Notes under the pieces: generated by a model
Database searches by the model: none
The model's input: only the letters and a program-made list of their open reading frames with translations
Told to the model about the DNA's origin: nothing
Assembly: GCA_019420305.1 (NCBI GenBank)
Contig: JAHZHL010000020.1
Coordinates: 124,001 to 188,000, forward strand
Direction of reading: 5' to 3'
From: Bacillota bacterium
Lineage (GTDB): Bacteria > Bacillota > Clostridia > Peptostreptococcales > Anaerovoracaceae
Length of the DNA: 64,000 bases
Program-made: the position numbers and the translations under genes
Shown: in pieces, positions 1 through 7,002 of the stretch
Layout: every line of letters starts with the position of its first letter
How positions within the stretch are numbered: position 1 is the stretch's first letter

Positions 1-56
1 GCACCGTTTCCGCCTTTTCCGGATCGAATGATTATTTTCGCTCTGTCTACAAACAT
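1..56 (-). CDS. obgE: GTPase ObgE, N-terminal fragment (cut by window edge)
   Basis: Only the first 18 codons are inside the window. They read MFVDRAKIIIRSGKGGNGA, the standard start of the glycine-rich Obg fold of the ribosome-associated GTPase ObgE/CgtA. A GGAGG-type ribosome site precedes the ATG at 56. The order rplU-rpmA-obgE is conserved in bacteria, which supports the call. The GTPase domain lies outside the window, so function is inferred from the family. Confidence 0.85.
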   Translation of the reverse strand, partial: MFVDRAKIIIRSGKGGNG

Positions 57-71
57 GTATTTTCCTCCGTA

Positions 72-103
72 GAAAAAAGACTGCCGCCTCCAGCGACAGT
101 CTT
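72..103 (-). terminator. Intrinsic terminator between rpmA and obgE
   Basis: On the minus strand a stem of about ten base pairs (AGACTGTCGC with GCGGCAGTCT, one mismatch) is followed at once by a run of six T. It sits after the rpmA stop and just before the obgE ribosome site, so it should end or reduce transcription from the L21-L27 unit into obgE. Confidence 0.75.
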
Positions 104-113
104 CTAAATTCAA

Positions 114-374
114 TTAAGCTTCTTTCGGGTATACGCTTACCTGCTTTCTTTTTTTGTCATAACGTTCGAACTTTACAGCTCCGTCAATCTTCGCAAATAA
201 GGTATCATCTCCGCCGATTCCGACATTATTGCCAGGGTGGAACTTTGTCCCTCTCTGTCTTACCAGAATGCTGCCGGCAGTTACATACTGACCGTCTCCA
301 CGTTTTACGCCTAACCGTTTCGACTCACTGTCGCGGCCGTTCTTCGAACTTCCTACACCTTTTTTACTTGCCAT
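114..374 (-). CDS. rpmA: 50S ribosomal protein L27
   Basis: The 86-residue product matches L27 through its whole length: MASKKGVGSSKNGRDSESK at the N-terminus, then the GQYVTAGSILVRQRGTKFHPG core and a basic C-terminus. L27 lies near the peptidyl-transferase centre. Many Bacillota L27 proteins carry an N-terminal extension removed by the protease Prp, whose gene normally lies between rplU and rpmA. Here the protein starts directly at MASKKG and only 38 bp separate it from rplU, so extension and prp are both absent. The next gene is obgE, behind a terminator. Confidence 0.96.
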   Translation of the reverse strand: MASKKGVGSSKNGRDSESKRLGVKRGDGQYVTAGSILVRQRGTKFHPGNNVGIGGDDTLFAKIDGAVKFERYDKKRKQVSVYPKEA

Positions 375-412
375 GGACCAGACACCTCCTTACTATCTTG
401 TTTTATCTGGAT

Positions 413-931
413 TTACTTTACTGCTGCTTCGATTGCTTCAAGAATTACCGGCTTTGTAGCCTTTTCATCGATTTCGATGTTGTTTTCTTTCGCGAATTCA
501 ATCAGCTCTGCTTTTTTCATGGATTTTAAGGACGGCTTTTTCCCCGTCTCCTTTGCTTCTGCCTCTGCGGCAGGAGCCTCTTCCTTTACAGGCGCCGCTT
601 TCTTTGCAGGAGCTGTGCCATCTGCTGAAATTCCTGTAATTTCAACCAGCGTATATGGCTGTCTGTGTCCCTGCTTCTTTCTGTAGTCTTTCTTTGCCTT
701 GTATTTGAAGATGATAACCTTCTTGCCCTTTCCGGTTTCGATTACATCTCCGAATACCGCAGCACCTTCAACGTAAGGTGCGCCGACTTTTGCCTCCGCG
801 CCTTCGCCGAGTACCAGAACCTTGTCGAATTTCACCTGCTCGCCGTCAGCTGCCTTGATTTTCTCAATGCGGATCTGATCGCCTTCAGCAACACGGTACT
901 GCTTTCCGCCTGTCTCAATAATTGCGTACAT
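413..931 (-). CDS. rplU: 50S ribosomal protein L21 with a C-terminal extension
   Basis: Residues 1 to about 105 are a normal L21 (MYAIIETGGKQYRVAEGD, then the GHRQPYTLVEI signature). L21 usually ends there, at about 103 residues. This one continues to 172: an Ala/Lys/Glu-rich linker (about 108-130), then a compact helical module from LKSMKKAELIEFAKENNIEI to the end. That pattern (basic helix, hydrophobic 'ELIEFAKE', final helix) resembles a small SAP/HeH or Rho-N-like nucleic-acid-binding fold; this is my inference. There is no stop or frameshift between the parts. The gene starts 10 bases after an AGGAGG site and is the first gene of the L21-L27 unit. Confidence 0.95.
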   Translation of the reverse strand: MYAIIETGGKQYRVAEGDQIRIEKIKAADGEQVKFDKVLVLGEGAEAKVGAPYVEGAAVFGDVIETGKGKKVIIFKYKAKKDYRKKQGHRQPYTLVEITGISADGTAPAKKAAPVKEEAPAAEAEAKETGKKPSLKSMKKAELIEFAKENNIEIDEKATKPVILEAIEAAVK

Positions 932-1051
932 TTTTTCTTTTCCTCCTCTATCCAGTCTCGCCAGTGTGGGCAGCCTTTTACGGCTTTAAAAAGAACCCAG
1001 TTTGTGCGGCTTACATTGTTATATGATATCATGGCGGATAGGATGTGTCAA
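932..1051 (-). promoter_or_regulatory. rplU promoter and ~85-nt leader
   Basis: A clear housekeeping promoter reads TTGACA (1046-1051), 17 bp, TATCAT (1023-1028) on the minus strand. Transcription should start near 1016, leaving an untranslated leader of about 85 nt. It contains short complementary runs such as AAAGCCGTAAAAGGCT. L21 operons of Bacillota often have an autoregulatory 'L21 leader' here; I cannot confirm that fold by eye. Confidence 0.75.
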
Positions 1052-1094
1052 AGGTTTTTTTCAGGTTTTTAAAAGCTTTTGCGCAGCATTGAAA

Positions 1095-1142
1095 GAGAAA
1101 AGAGAACCGCGGAATTTTCATTCCTCTGCAGTTCTCTTTTCT
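1095..1142 (-). terminator. Terminator after the Crp-type regulator gene
   Basis: Arms AGAAAAGAGAACCGCGGAA and TTCCTCTGCAGTTCTCTTTTCT pair over about 18 bp with few mismatches around a short loop. T/A-rich tracts flank both sides, so it may work in both directions. It ends the gene at 1173-1760 just upstream of the rplU promoter. Confidence 0.7.
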
Positions 1143-1172
1143 GAATATAAGGGTGGTTTCTTGTACGCGTTC

Positions 1173-1760
1173 TTATATGGTTTCGGACTCTGCCTCCCGA
1201 AAGTCCTTGCGCAGTCTGCTGAGGGTTACAGGCGTCATATTCAGGAAGGAAGCGACATGCCTGTGGCTGACGCGATCAATCAAATCGCCGTATTCCCGCA
1301 GAAACCATTTGTAGCGCTCTTTTGCGCTCAGCATATAAATCGCATGCTTGATATTCTGATGTTCTTCCATCTCGCGAATCAGAAGCTCGTTATAAATATA
1401 TACGAGTTCCGTATGGTTCCGGAGCAGTTCCGCCACTTCCTGTTTCGGAAGTTTTATGATTGTTGAATCGGTTTCTGCCGACACATTGACCGCGGGCGGG
1501 TTGTCCAGGCGATAGCTTCCCAGGGCCGGCTGTCCGTACCGGAATATAAAGCACTCCGTGGCTTCCTTCCCTTTATGGCTTCCCCAAAATCCTCTGAGAA
1601 TACCGTCAACTAAAAAATACAGGCTTCCCTGCGCTTCTCCCTTTGTGATCAGACGCTCTCCTTTCCCACAGGTTTCAATCATCGCGACCTTGCAGAATCT
1701 CTGTAAAATTTTCGGATCATTTGTATTTAAAAGCTCTCTGAAAAAACTTCTTTTATTCAT
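1173..1760 (-). CDS. Crp/Fnr-family transcriptional regulator
   Basis: The 195-residue product has the Crp/Fnr layout. An N-terminal cyclic-nucleotide-binding-like beta barrel spans about 1-115 (GERLITKGEAQGSLYFLVDG), followed by a long dimerisation helix (ELVYIYNELLIREMEEHQN) and a C-terminal winged helix with recognition helix MTPVTLSRLRKDF. It lacks the four-cysteine iron-sulfur signature of Fnr and the cAMP-binding Arg-Ser pair is not evident, so the ligand is unknown. It stands alone between terminators, downstream of and co-directional with the zinc-ribbon operon. A palindrome in its promoter suggests self-regulation. Confidence 0.85.
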   Translation of the reverse strand: MNKRSFFRELLNTNDPKILQRFCKVAMIETCGKGERLITKGEAQGSLYFLVDGILRGFWGSHKGKEATECFIFRYGQPALGSYRLDNPPAVNVSAETDSTIIKLPKQEVAELLRNHTELVYIYNELLIREMEEHQNIKHAIYMLSAKERYKWFLREYGDLIDRVSHRHVASFLNMTPVTLSRLRKDFREAESETI

Positions 1761-1778
1761 ATCTCAATCACACTTTCC

Positions 1779-1805
1779 ATTATATTTGAAACCCAGAATC
1801 TGGGT
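1779..1805 (-). promoter_or_regulatory. Promoter with palindromic operator before the Crp-type gene
   Basis: A TATAAT box (1779-1784, minus strand) has no recognisable -35 hexamer. In its place lies the palindrome ACCCAGAATCTGGGT (1791-1805; 7-bp arms, 1-bp centre). Crp/Fnr proteins bind such dyads, so this may be an autoregulatory operator. The position, overlapping the -10/-35 spacer, fits repression better than classical activation. This is inference. Confidence 0.5.
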
Positions 1806-1893
1806 AGTATTAGCATTCTACCTTAATTCCGGTTCGATTTTTCGTTTTTGTAAAAAAAGGACTTTGAAATGTAATAAATGGAAAGTTTGCGGA

Positions 1894-3039
1894 TTATTTT
1901 AAGAGCGTTTCGCAGATCTCGGCTGAAATTTCATGCATATTTTCCATGGCCTGCGCATGCTCCGCGCTGCTTTCAGATAAATCCGCTATCATAATGCTGA
2001 TCAGAACCGATTTCCCATTATAGCTCACCACCGCCGTATCATTTTCACACTCTGTCCAGGATGCTTCCAGATTGCTGACGGACGCGCCGTCCCCCAGTTG
2101 TTTCGCTGCCTTTGCGATCCCCTGTTTGAGACTGGCGTTTGTTGCTAAAATATCCAGAAGCTCCCCCGCAAATGAGTTTCCTGTCTGCGCTTCGCTGTAA
2201 ATATGTCGCAGGCTTTTTGCCGTATCGTTCACGGATGTCTGATTGGGCATTGTAGAAGTATGGTTTCCAATATCTCCATTAAATCGATTGATGACTGTTT
2301 CATTATAACCTTCTGCCTGTACATATTCTGAAACAAGATCCAGGCTTTCTGCAAAATTACCGGTAATCATTTCCACCAGCCTGTGACTTGCGGGCTCATC
2401 TCCGCCCGCGGTTTCCTTTATGGTTCGGAGCAGTTCTTCCGACTGTGACATTCTGCCCGCTTCGATTGCTTCCATGATATATTCGAAAACAAAAATACGT
2501 CCGGACTGTCCTGCGCGCATACTATGGGAATTGTAAGAAAAGGTTTTGCCGCTGGAAAGCTCTTCATAATAAACGGAAACCGACTGGTTGATGCCGTTTG
2601 ATTCCAGATAATCTTTCAGAGAGGCCTGAAGCTTCCTGTGCGCATCCGCGGATTTTCCGGAAGTCTTTTCTTCTGCGGATGTCTTCTGTTCCGTCTGTTT
2701 TCCTTCCTTTGGTTCCTCCCTGCGGTCCTGCTGCCAAAAGAACCAGATCGCCGCGCCAATTACGGCAAGAATTACGATGATAATTGCCACAATCAGAAAT
2801 TTTCTTGATTTAGAAAGAAGTTCTCCTCCAGGTTCTCTTTCCGGATTCGCTGGCAGATTCCATATATCCCTGCCGCATTCAATGCAAAACTGCGCGTCGC
2901 TTTCATTCTTTGCTCCGCAGTACGGACACAAAACCGGATCGTGAATCCCCTTCACAAATTCGCTGTGTACATCCACGCCGCATACAGGACAAAACCGGGA
3001 ATTTTCCGATATGTCTGCTTTACATTTCGGACAAATCAT
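1894..3039 (-). CDS. Zinc-ribbon membrane protein with an inactive class A beta-lactamase-like domain
   Basis: Two four-cysteine zinc ribbons come first (CPKCKADISENSRFCPVCG and a second near residues 38-56), then a membrane helix at about 80-105 and an extracytoplasmic domain of about 250 residues. That domain follows the class A beta-lactamase-type serine hydrolase pattern (YYEELSSGKTFSYN, later NQTSVNDTAKSLRHIY). Where active members carry Ser-x-x-Lys this protein reads Gln-Ser-Gly-Arg, so the nucleophile and general base appear lost. A sensing or binding role is likely. It is the last gene of the operon; AGGAGG precedes the ATG, 12 bp after the previous gene. Confidence 0.75.
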   Translation of the reverse strand: MICPKCKADISENSRFCPVCGVDVHSEFVKGIHDPVLCPYCGAKNESDAQFCIECGRDIWNLPANPEREPGGELLSKSRKFLIVAIIIVILAVIGAAIWFFWQQDRREEPKEGKQTEQKTSAEEKTSGKSADAHRKLQASLKDYLESNGINQSVSVYYEELSSGKTFSYNSHSMRAGQSGRIFVFEYIMEAIEAGRMSQSEELLRTIKETAGGDEPASHRLVEMITGNFAESLDLVSEYVQAEGYNETVINRFNGDIGNHTSTMPNQTSVNDTAKSLRHIYSEAQTGNSFAGELLDILATNASLKQGIAKAAKQLGDGASVSNLEASWTECENDTAVVSYNGKSVLISIMIADLSESSAEHAQAMENMHEISAEICETLLK

Positions 3040-3051
3040 TGTTCCTGCCTC

Positions 3052-3705
3052 CTAAAGTTTTGTTCCGCAGTGAATGCAGAACACCTGACCCTCGCCGATT
3101 TCCGCTCCACAGGACGGACATCTTGCGGAAGTTTCCTGTATTTCCGAATCCATCACCGTTTCTTCCGCTACCATTTCTGTTTTATCATCCCGCATAGCCG
3201 AGAAAGCCGGCCGCGGCGCATCCGCGGCAGCTTTGGTTCCGCAGTTGATGCAGAAGATCTGTCCTTCCTTTAACGGCGCTCCGCAATTGGCGCAAATAAG
3301 AGGGTTCTGATTCCTCGGCTCTGAGTCCGCGCCGTTCCGCGCCTCGGCCTGTGAAAGGTTAGTTCCGCAACTGTTGCAGAAAATCGAATCAGAAGGAATC
3401 CGCGCATGGCAGACAGGGCAGATTTTCACGTTCACAGAAAGTTCCTTCTGCCGGTTCAGTTCCTGAATCCGGTTCTGCGATGCCAGAATCATCTGGTATA
3501 ACTGGCGGTATTCTTCTCCGAGGGCATTTATATCCGACTGTGAAAAAAGGAGTTTTCCCGCCTCCGCGTAATACTGATTGATCCGGGCCTCCTCTTCACT
3601 GATTTCGCCAGTGAGTTTTACCGATTCCGTTATATTCTTTGTTTTTTTCACCGCGCTTCGTCCAATCCGGGTAATTTTCTGGTCTAAATCATTTAAAAAA
3701 GCCAT
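3052..3705 (-). CDS. Soluble coiled-coil protein with three zinc ribbons
   Basis: The 217-residue product has an N-terminal helical region (about 1-90; EEEARINQYYAEAGKLLFSQ, then a coiled coil RIQELNRQKEL) followed by three CxxC-x(9-10)-CxxC zinc ribbons: CPVCHARIPSDSIFCNSCG, CANCGAPLKEGQIFCINCG and CPSCGAEIGEGQVFCIHCG. There is no signal peptide or membrane segment, so it should be cytosolic, the only protein in the operon with three ribbons. It could be an adaptor touching the cytosolic zinc ribbons of its neighbours. I do not recognise a named family for the helical part. Confidence 0.75.
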   Translation of the reverse strand: MAFLNDLDQKITRIGRSAVKKTKNITESVKLTGEISEEEARINQYYAEAGKLLFSQSDINALGEEYRQLYQMILASQNRIQELNRQKELSVNVKICPVCHARIPSDSIFCNSCGTNLSQAEARNGADSEPRNQNPLICANCGAPLKEGQIFCINCGTKAAADAPRPAFSAMRDDKTEMVAEETVMDSEIQETSARCPSCGAEIGEGQVFCIHCGTKL

Positions 3706-3733
3706 CCTCTTTTTTCCTTTCCGACTATATATC

Positions 3734-4303
3734 TTACTGTTTTACCGCTTTCCCATAAAGCATCACCGTTATCAGGGCACTAAGCAGGAGCGACCATCCC
3801 GCGATCGAGTTGTATGGCGCGAAAATACGGTAAGCGATAATGGACGCGGTTTCGAACTCAAAATCATCAAAGATCCAGCCGCAGATTTTCATAATCAGAG
3901 AAACCGCGGCAATCAGAACGCCCGCGCTGATCACATAGTTCTTTTTTATCATATGGAAAAAACACAATACTTCTAAAAGCAGGATCGCCACCACCGGAAA
4001 AACAAACCCGATTGTGCCGAAGACACCTGCCGCCCCCATCTCCAGCATCTCGAAAACGTCAATGGTATATCCAAAATTCGCGCATAACTGGGAAATCCAC
4101 AAAAACGCGATTATCACTAAACAAACCGCGATGAGGATATCAAAAACAGAAAAACCGTTGGTCTCCGCAGCCGCTTTATTCTGTGGAAACAAGCGGTGTC
4201 CGTCCTGCCCGTCAGCAGAATCCACCTTCACCACTCTTGCGCCGCAATATTGACAAAAATTTGTTCCTTCCGGAATCTGCTTTCCACATTTTCCGCAAAA
4301 CAT
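3734..4303 (-). CDS. Zinc-ribbon protein with a four-helix membrane domain
   Basis: One zinc ribbon (CGKCGKQIPEGTNFCQYCG) opens the 189-residue protein. After a short polar linker come about four hydrophobic segments from residue 50 to the end (FDILIAVCLVIIAFLWI, AAGVFGTIGFVFPVVAILLL, ISAGVLIAAVSLIMKI, a last one near 165-185). No enzymatic motif is visible. The ribbon should face the cytosol. It lies 26 bp after the 566-codon zinc-ribbon gene and 28 bp before the three-ribbon gene, so it is co-transcribed. Confidence 0.7.
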   Translation of the reverse strand: MFCGKCGKQIPEGTNFCQYCGARVVKVDSADGQDGHRLFPQNKAAAETNGFSVFDILIAVCLVIIAFLWISQLCANFGYTIDVFEMLEMGAAGVFGTIGFVFPVVAILLLEVLCFFHMIKKNYVISAGVLIAAVSLIMKICGWIFDDFEFETASIIAYRIFAPYNSIAGWSLLLSALITVMLYGKAVKQ

Positions 4304-4329
4304 CCACTACTCCTCCTGCCTGTAAATTT

Positions 4330-6030
4330 TTATTCCGAAGGCATAAGCCTCACGATCGTATCCGTCGTAACTTGCGATCCATCGCTGTAAACCGCCATAC
4401 GCGTTCCGTCGTCAAGCTCACCGTAACCGATTCCCTCCGTCTCCTGAATGGAAACGCCGCACTGCCGCGCAAAGTCGTCCAGTGTCATGGAATCCGTTTC
4501 CCAGCCTTCAAACAATTCTCCCGCGCTTCCGTCCAGCGCCGTACACAGATTTTCTTCATCCGGAAGTTCGGAAAAAGCCTGAAAGTAAACGGTAATTCCC
4601 TCATATCCGGATTCAAACGGAAATCCCTCTCCTCCGTCCTGAAAGCTGCCTTCCTCTGACAGCGCGCCGAACTGTTCTTCAATCGCGCTTTTCGACATTC
4701 CGACACACTGCGCGATCCCGGCGCGGTACAATCCGCTTTCCGGTGAAGTTTCCTGATCAGCCTGTCCCTCGGACTCCACTCCCAGGTATCCCCGAATATC
4801 CGTAAAGTCCTCTACAACGACCTCCATATCCGGATACCCCTCGCTGTACTGCCCTGTCTGCTTCCGCTCTCTGTTCGAAATGGGAGTTTCCGACGCTTCC
4901 TCCTCGTCATAGCCCGTCAGCAGAATCCCGCTGTCCAGCCCCGGCTCTTCCGGCGTTGACACCTTTTCTTCCAGCCCGTAAGGCCGCAAAGCCTCCTTTA
5001 TCTTTTCCATCGCAGCTTCCCTGCCGGTTTCTCCGCTTTCTTCCTGCTCCCCGTCAGAAATCGAAGCAATCTGGTCCCCGTTTATGGAAACCGAAGAATT
5101 CCCCCGATTCCAGTCAAGCTCGATATAGCACTCCGTTTTCAAATCCTGCGTAATATTAAAAACATAAAAAATCGTACTGGACGAACTGTAAGACTGAGAA
5201 GCGTACTTATGTCTGGCAACCAGATAGCAGGAACCCTCCTGTTCCTTTCCGAATATTTCACAGGAGCTGTCCCCGTAAGAAACTTCTCCGGCGGAGACTT
5301 CCGCGGGAAGTTCTCCCGCAAGCCGCATATCCTCTCCGTTTTTCTCAAACAGAGTGATTCGCATATCCGTTACTTTATGTTCATCCGCAATCGTGGTAAG
5401 AACATCGTCTTTCCCGTCTCCGTTGAAATCTTTAATCCAGGCGCTGACCAGACCCAGTCTGTTGCTCTCATCATCCGGAAAGGTTCCCAGATCTGCGAGA
5501 CCGGATTCCGGAACCAGGGACTCCTCCACATAGGTATACGAATCGCCTCCTGATTCGATCTCTTCTATTCTATTGCTGAGCGCGGCGCTTTCTGTTCCAA
5601 TCTGTTTCTGCCCCTGTCTTAAAACAGCCGCCGCTTCTTCCCTGCGTCCCTGCTTCATATACAAATCCGCAAGCTGGATGTAAGATTCCTCCCGTTTGGG
5701 ATCAATCTGAATCGCGTCCAGAAAAGCCGCTTCCGCCTTCTCATAATTCAGTTCCTGCAGATAACGTCCGGCATTCTGCAGTTTGCTTTCGTAGCCTTTT
5801 TTCTCTCCGGTATGCCAAATCAGCGCAGCAATACAAACGAGCACCGCAACCAGCAGAATACTTCCTCCGATGATAAGCTGCTTTTTCTTTTCCTCGGTTC
5901 TTAAGGCGGCGGTACCTTCCTGCGCCGCGCCTTCTGCCGGCAAACCTTCCGCGGGTTCCAGCGTTGCCCCGCACTTTTCACAGAAATTGGCATAGTCCGG
6001 ATTTTCCGCTCCGCAATTCGGGCAAAACAT
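4330..6030 (-). CDS. Zinc-ribbon, TPR and DxDxDG-repeat membrane protein
   Basis: Residues 1-22 are a zinc ribbon (CPNCGAENPDYANFCEKCG), followed by an acidic linker and a membrane helix at about 52-72. Outside the membrane come TPR helices (YLQELNYEKAEAAFLDAIQI, then YIQLADLYMKQGRREEAAAV), a region with the Ca-loop-like motif DFNGDGKDDVL, and a C-terminal domain of about 130 residues that I cannot name. It shares its plan with the genes at 13009-14787 and 14824-16686 but is clearly diverged. The start codon overlaps the previous stop by one base, indicating translational coupling. Confidence 0.75.
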   Translation of the reverse strand: MFCPNCGAENPDYANFCEKCGATLEPAEGLPAEGAAQEGTAALRTEEKKKQLIIGGSILLVAVLVCIAALIWHTGEKKGYESKLQNAGRYLQELNYEKAEAAFLDAIQIDPKREESYIQLADLYMKQGRREEAAAVLRQGQKQIGTESAALSNRIEEIESGGDSYTYVEESLVPESGLADLGTFPDDESNRLGLVSAWIKDFNGDGKDDVLTTIADEHKVTDMRITLFEKNGEDMRLAGELPAEVSAGEVSYGDSSCEIFGKEQEGSCYLVARHKYASQSYSSSSTIFYVFNITQDLKTECYIELDWNRGNSSVSINGDQIASISDGEQEESGETGREAAMEKIKEALRPYGLEEKVSTPEEPGLDSGILLTGYDEEEASETPISNRERKQTGQYSEGYPDMEVVVEDFTDIRGYLGVESEGQADQETSPESGLYRAGIAQCVGMSKSAIEEQFGALSEEGSFQDGGEGFPFESGYEGITVYFQAFSELPDEENLCTALDGSAGELFEGWETDSMTLDDFARQCGVSIQETEGIGYGELDDGTRMAVYSDGSQVTTDTIVRLMPSE

Positions 6031-6635
6031 CAGTATCTCCTCGCTTCTTCTTGTTTAATCGTTTCAATATTTTCCTTTTCAATTCGGCTGAGCCCGTCCT
6101 CTGAAAAATCTTCCGGAAGAATGGTTCCATGGTACCAGCTCTTTGAAGAAAAGTATGATGACAGCGACGGGTCATCAAAAATTCTTCCTCTCCGCGCGAA
6201 AATCTCATTTCTGGCAAGCCTCAGTTCCCAGGTGGTCAGAGACGCGACTTCGTCGGCGGAAACATAGCGGGTATCGCTTCCCGGCAGAATATAGTCTCCT
6301 TCACTTGCCGAATCCGGATAAGCCGCCGGATAATCGGAAGAAGATTCCTCCGGATCATAAGCGGAGAAGGTTTCCGCGGTGTTCGCCTCTGTCTGTACAG
6401 GCGCCTGTGTTGTCTCCAGAGCACTGCTTTCCTGCTCCGCGGTTCGCGCCGCTTCCTGTGCCTGACTGTGATTCCAGATAAAAAAGACAATGATGCCTGC
6501 CAGGATCAGCAGCGCGGCAATCAGGAACAGCCACTTTTTATTGCTCAGCCCGCTGTCCTGCAGAGACGCTCCGCACAACGGGCAGAATTTTGTTCCGGAA
6601 TCGTATTTCGTTCCGCAGTTGGGACACTGTTTCAT
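6030..6635 (-). CDS. Zinc-ribbon membrane protein with YARHG-like domain
   Basis: The N-terminal zinc ribbon (CPNCGTKYDSGTKFCPLCG) is followed by a membrane helix (WLFLIAALLILAGIIVFFIW), a Ser/Glu/Thr-rich stalk and a C-terminal module, LTTWELRLARNEIFARRG followed by F/Y-rich text. That is the YARHG pattern, a small extracellular domain often found on zinc-ribbon or peptidase-linked proteins. I chose the ATG at 6635 over a GTG at 6644 because AGGTGA lies six bases upstream and this avoids overlap with the preceding gene. Function unknown; probably an exported sensor or binder. Confidence 0.75.
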   Translation of the reverse strand: MKQCPNCGTKYDSGTKFCPLCGASLQDSGLSNKKWLFLIAALLILAGIIVFFIWNHSQAQEAARTAEQESSALETTQAPVQTEANTAETFSAYDPEESSSDYPAAYPDSASEGDYILPGSDTRYVSADEVASLTTWELRLARNEIFARRGRIFDDPSLSSYFSSKSWYHGTILPEDFSEDGLSRIEKENIETIKQEEARRY

Positions 6636-6640
6636 AGGAA

Positions 6641-6982
6641 TCACCTGCCCTCATCTACGGGAGTTCCGCAGATTCCGCAAAATCTGGCGCTGCCTGGAAG
6701 TTCCGCGCCGCAGTTCGCGCAGTACCGTTTCTCGCCGGGATCCCGCGGATTTTGCAAATCCCCGAAATCTTCCGCCATAGCGGACTGTTGGTTTTCCTGC
6801 CTGCTTACAATTTTCGTTATTTCATCAAACAGAGGGAGAAGCTGGGGCAGCGGATCTTCATAGGCTCCTTCGTAATACGCTTTTCCCAGTTCCTGATAAA
6901 GTCTTCCCAATTCCTCCTCATCCGTTCCGCCGGTTTGTTCCACTTCTGTATTTACCAGCACAGTTTCATTTCTTTCATCCAT
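6641..6982 (-). CDS. Small cytosolic protein with C-terminal zinc ribbon
   Basis: The 113-residue product has an acidic N-terminal part, a helical segment (ELGRLYQELGKAYYEGAYED) and a zinc ribbon near the C-terminus (CANCGAELPGSARFCGICG). The reverse order, ribbon last, and the lack of a membrane helix set it apart from most neighbours. The helix plus ribbon resembles the 217-residue protein at 3052-3705 in miniature. Five bases separate its stop from the next start. No function can be assigned. Confidence 0.7.
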   Translation of the reverse strand: MDERNETVLVNTEVEQTGGTDEEELGRLYQELGKAYYEGAYEDPLPQLLPLFDEITKIVSRQENQQSAMAEDFGDLQNPRDPGEKRYCANCGAELPGSARFCGICGTPVDEGR

Positions 6983-7002
6983 TTCACCAGTTCCTCCTTT
7001 TT

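Noticed and set aside
2941..3273. Many plus-strand frames over 60 codons opposite the zinc-ribbon operon
   Set aside because: They overlap well-supported minus-strand genes, are rich in Arg/Pro/Ser as expected from shadow frames and lack ribosome sites.
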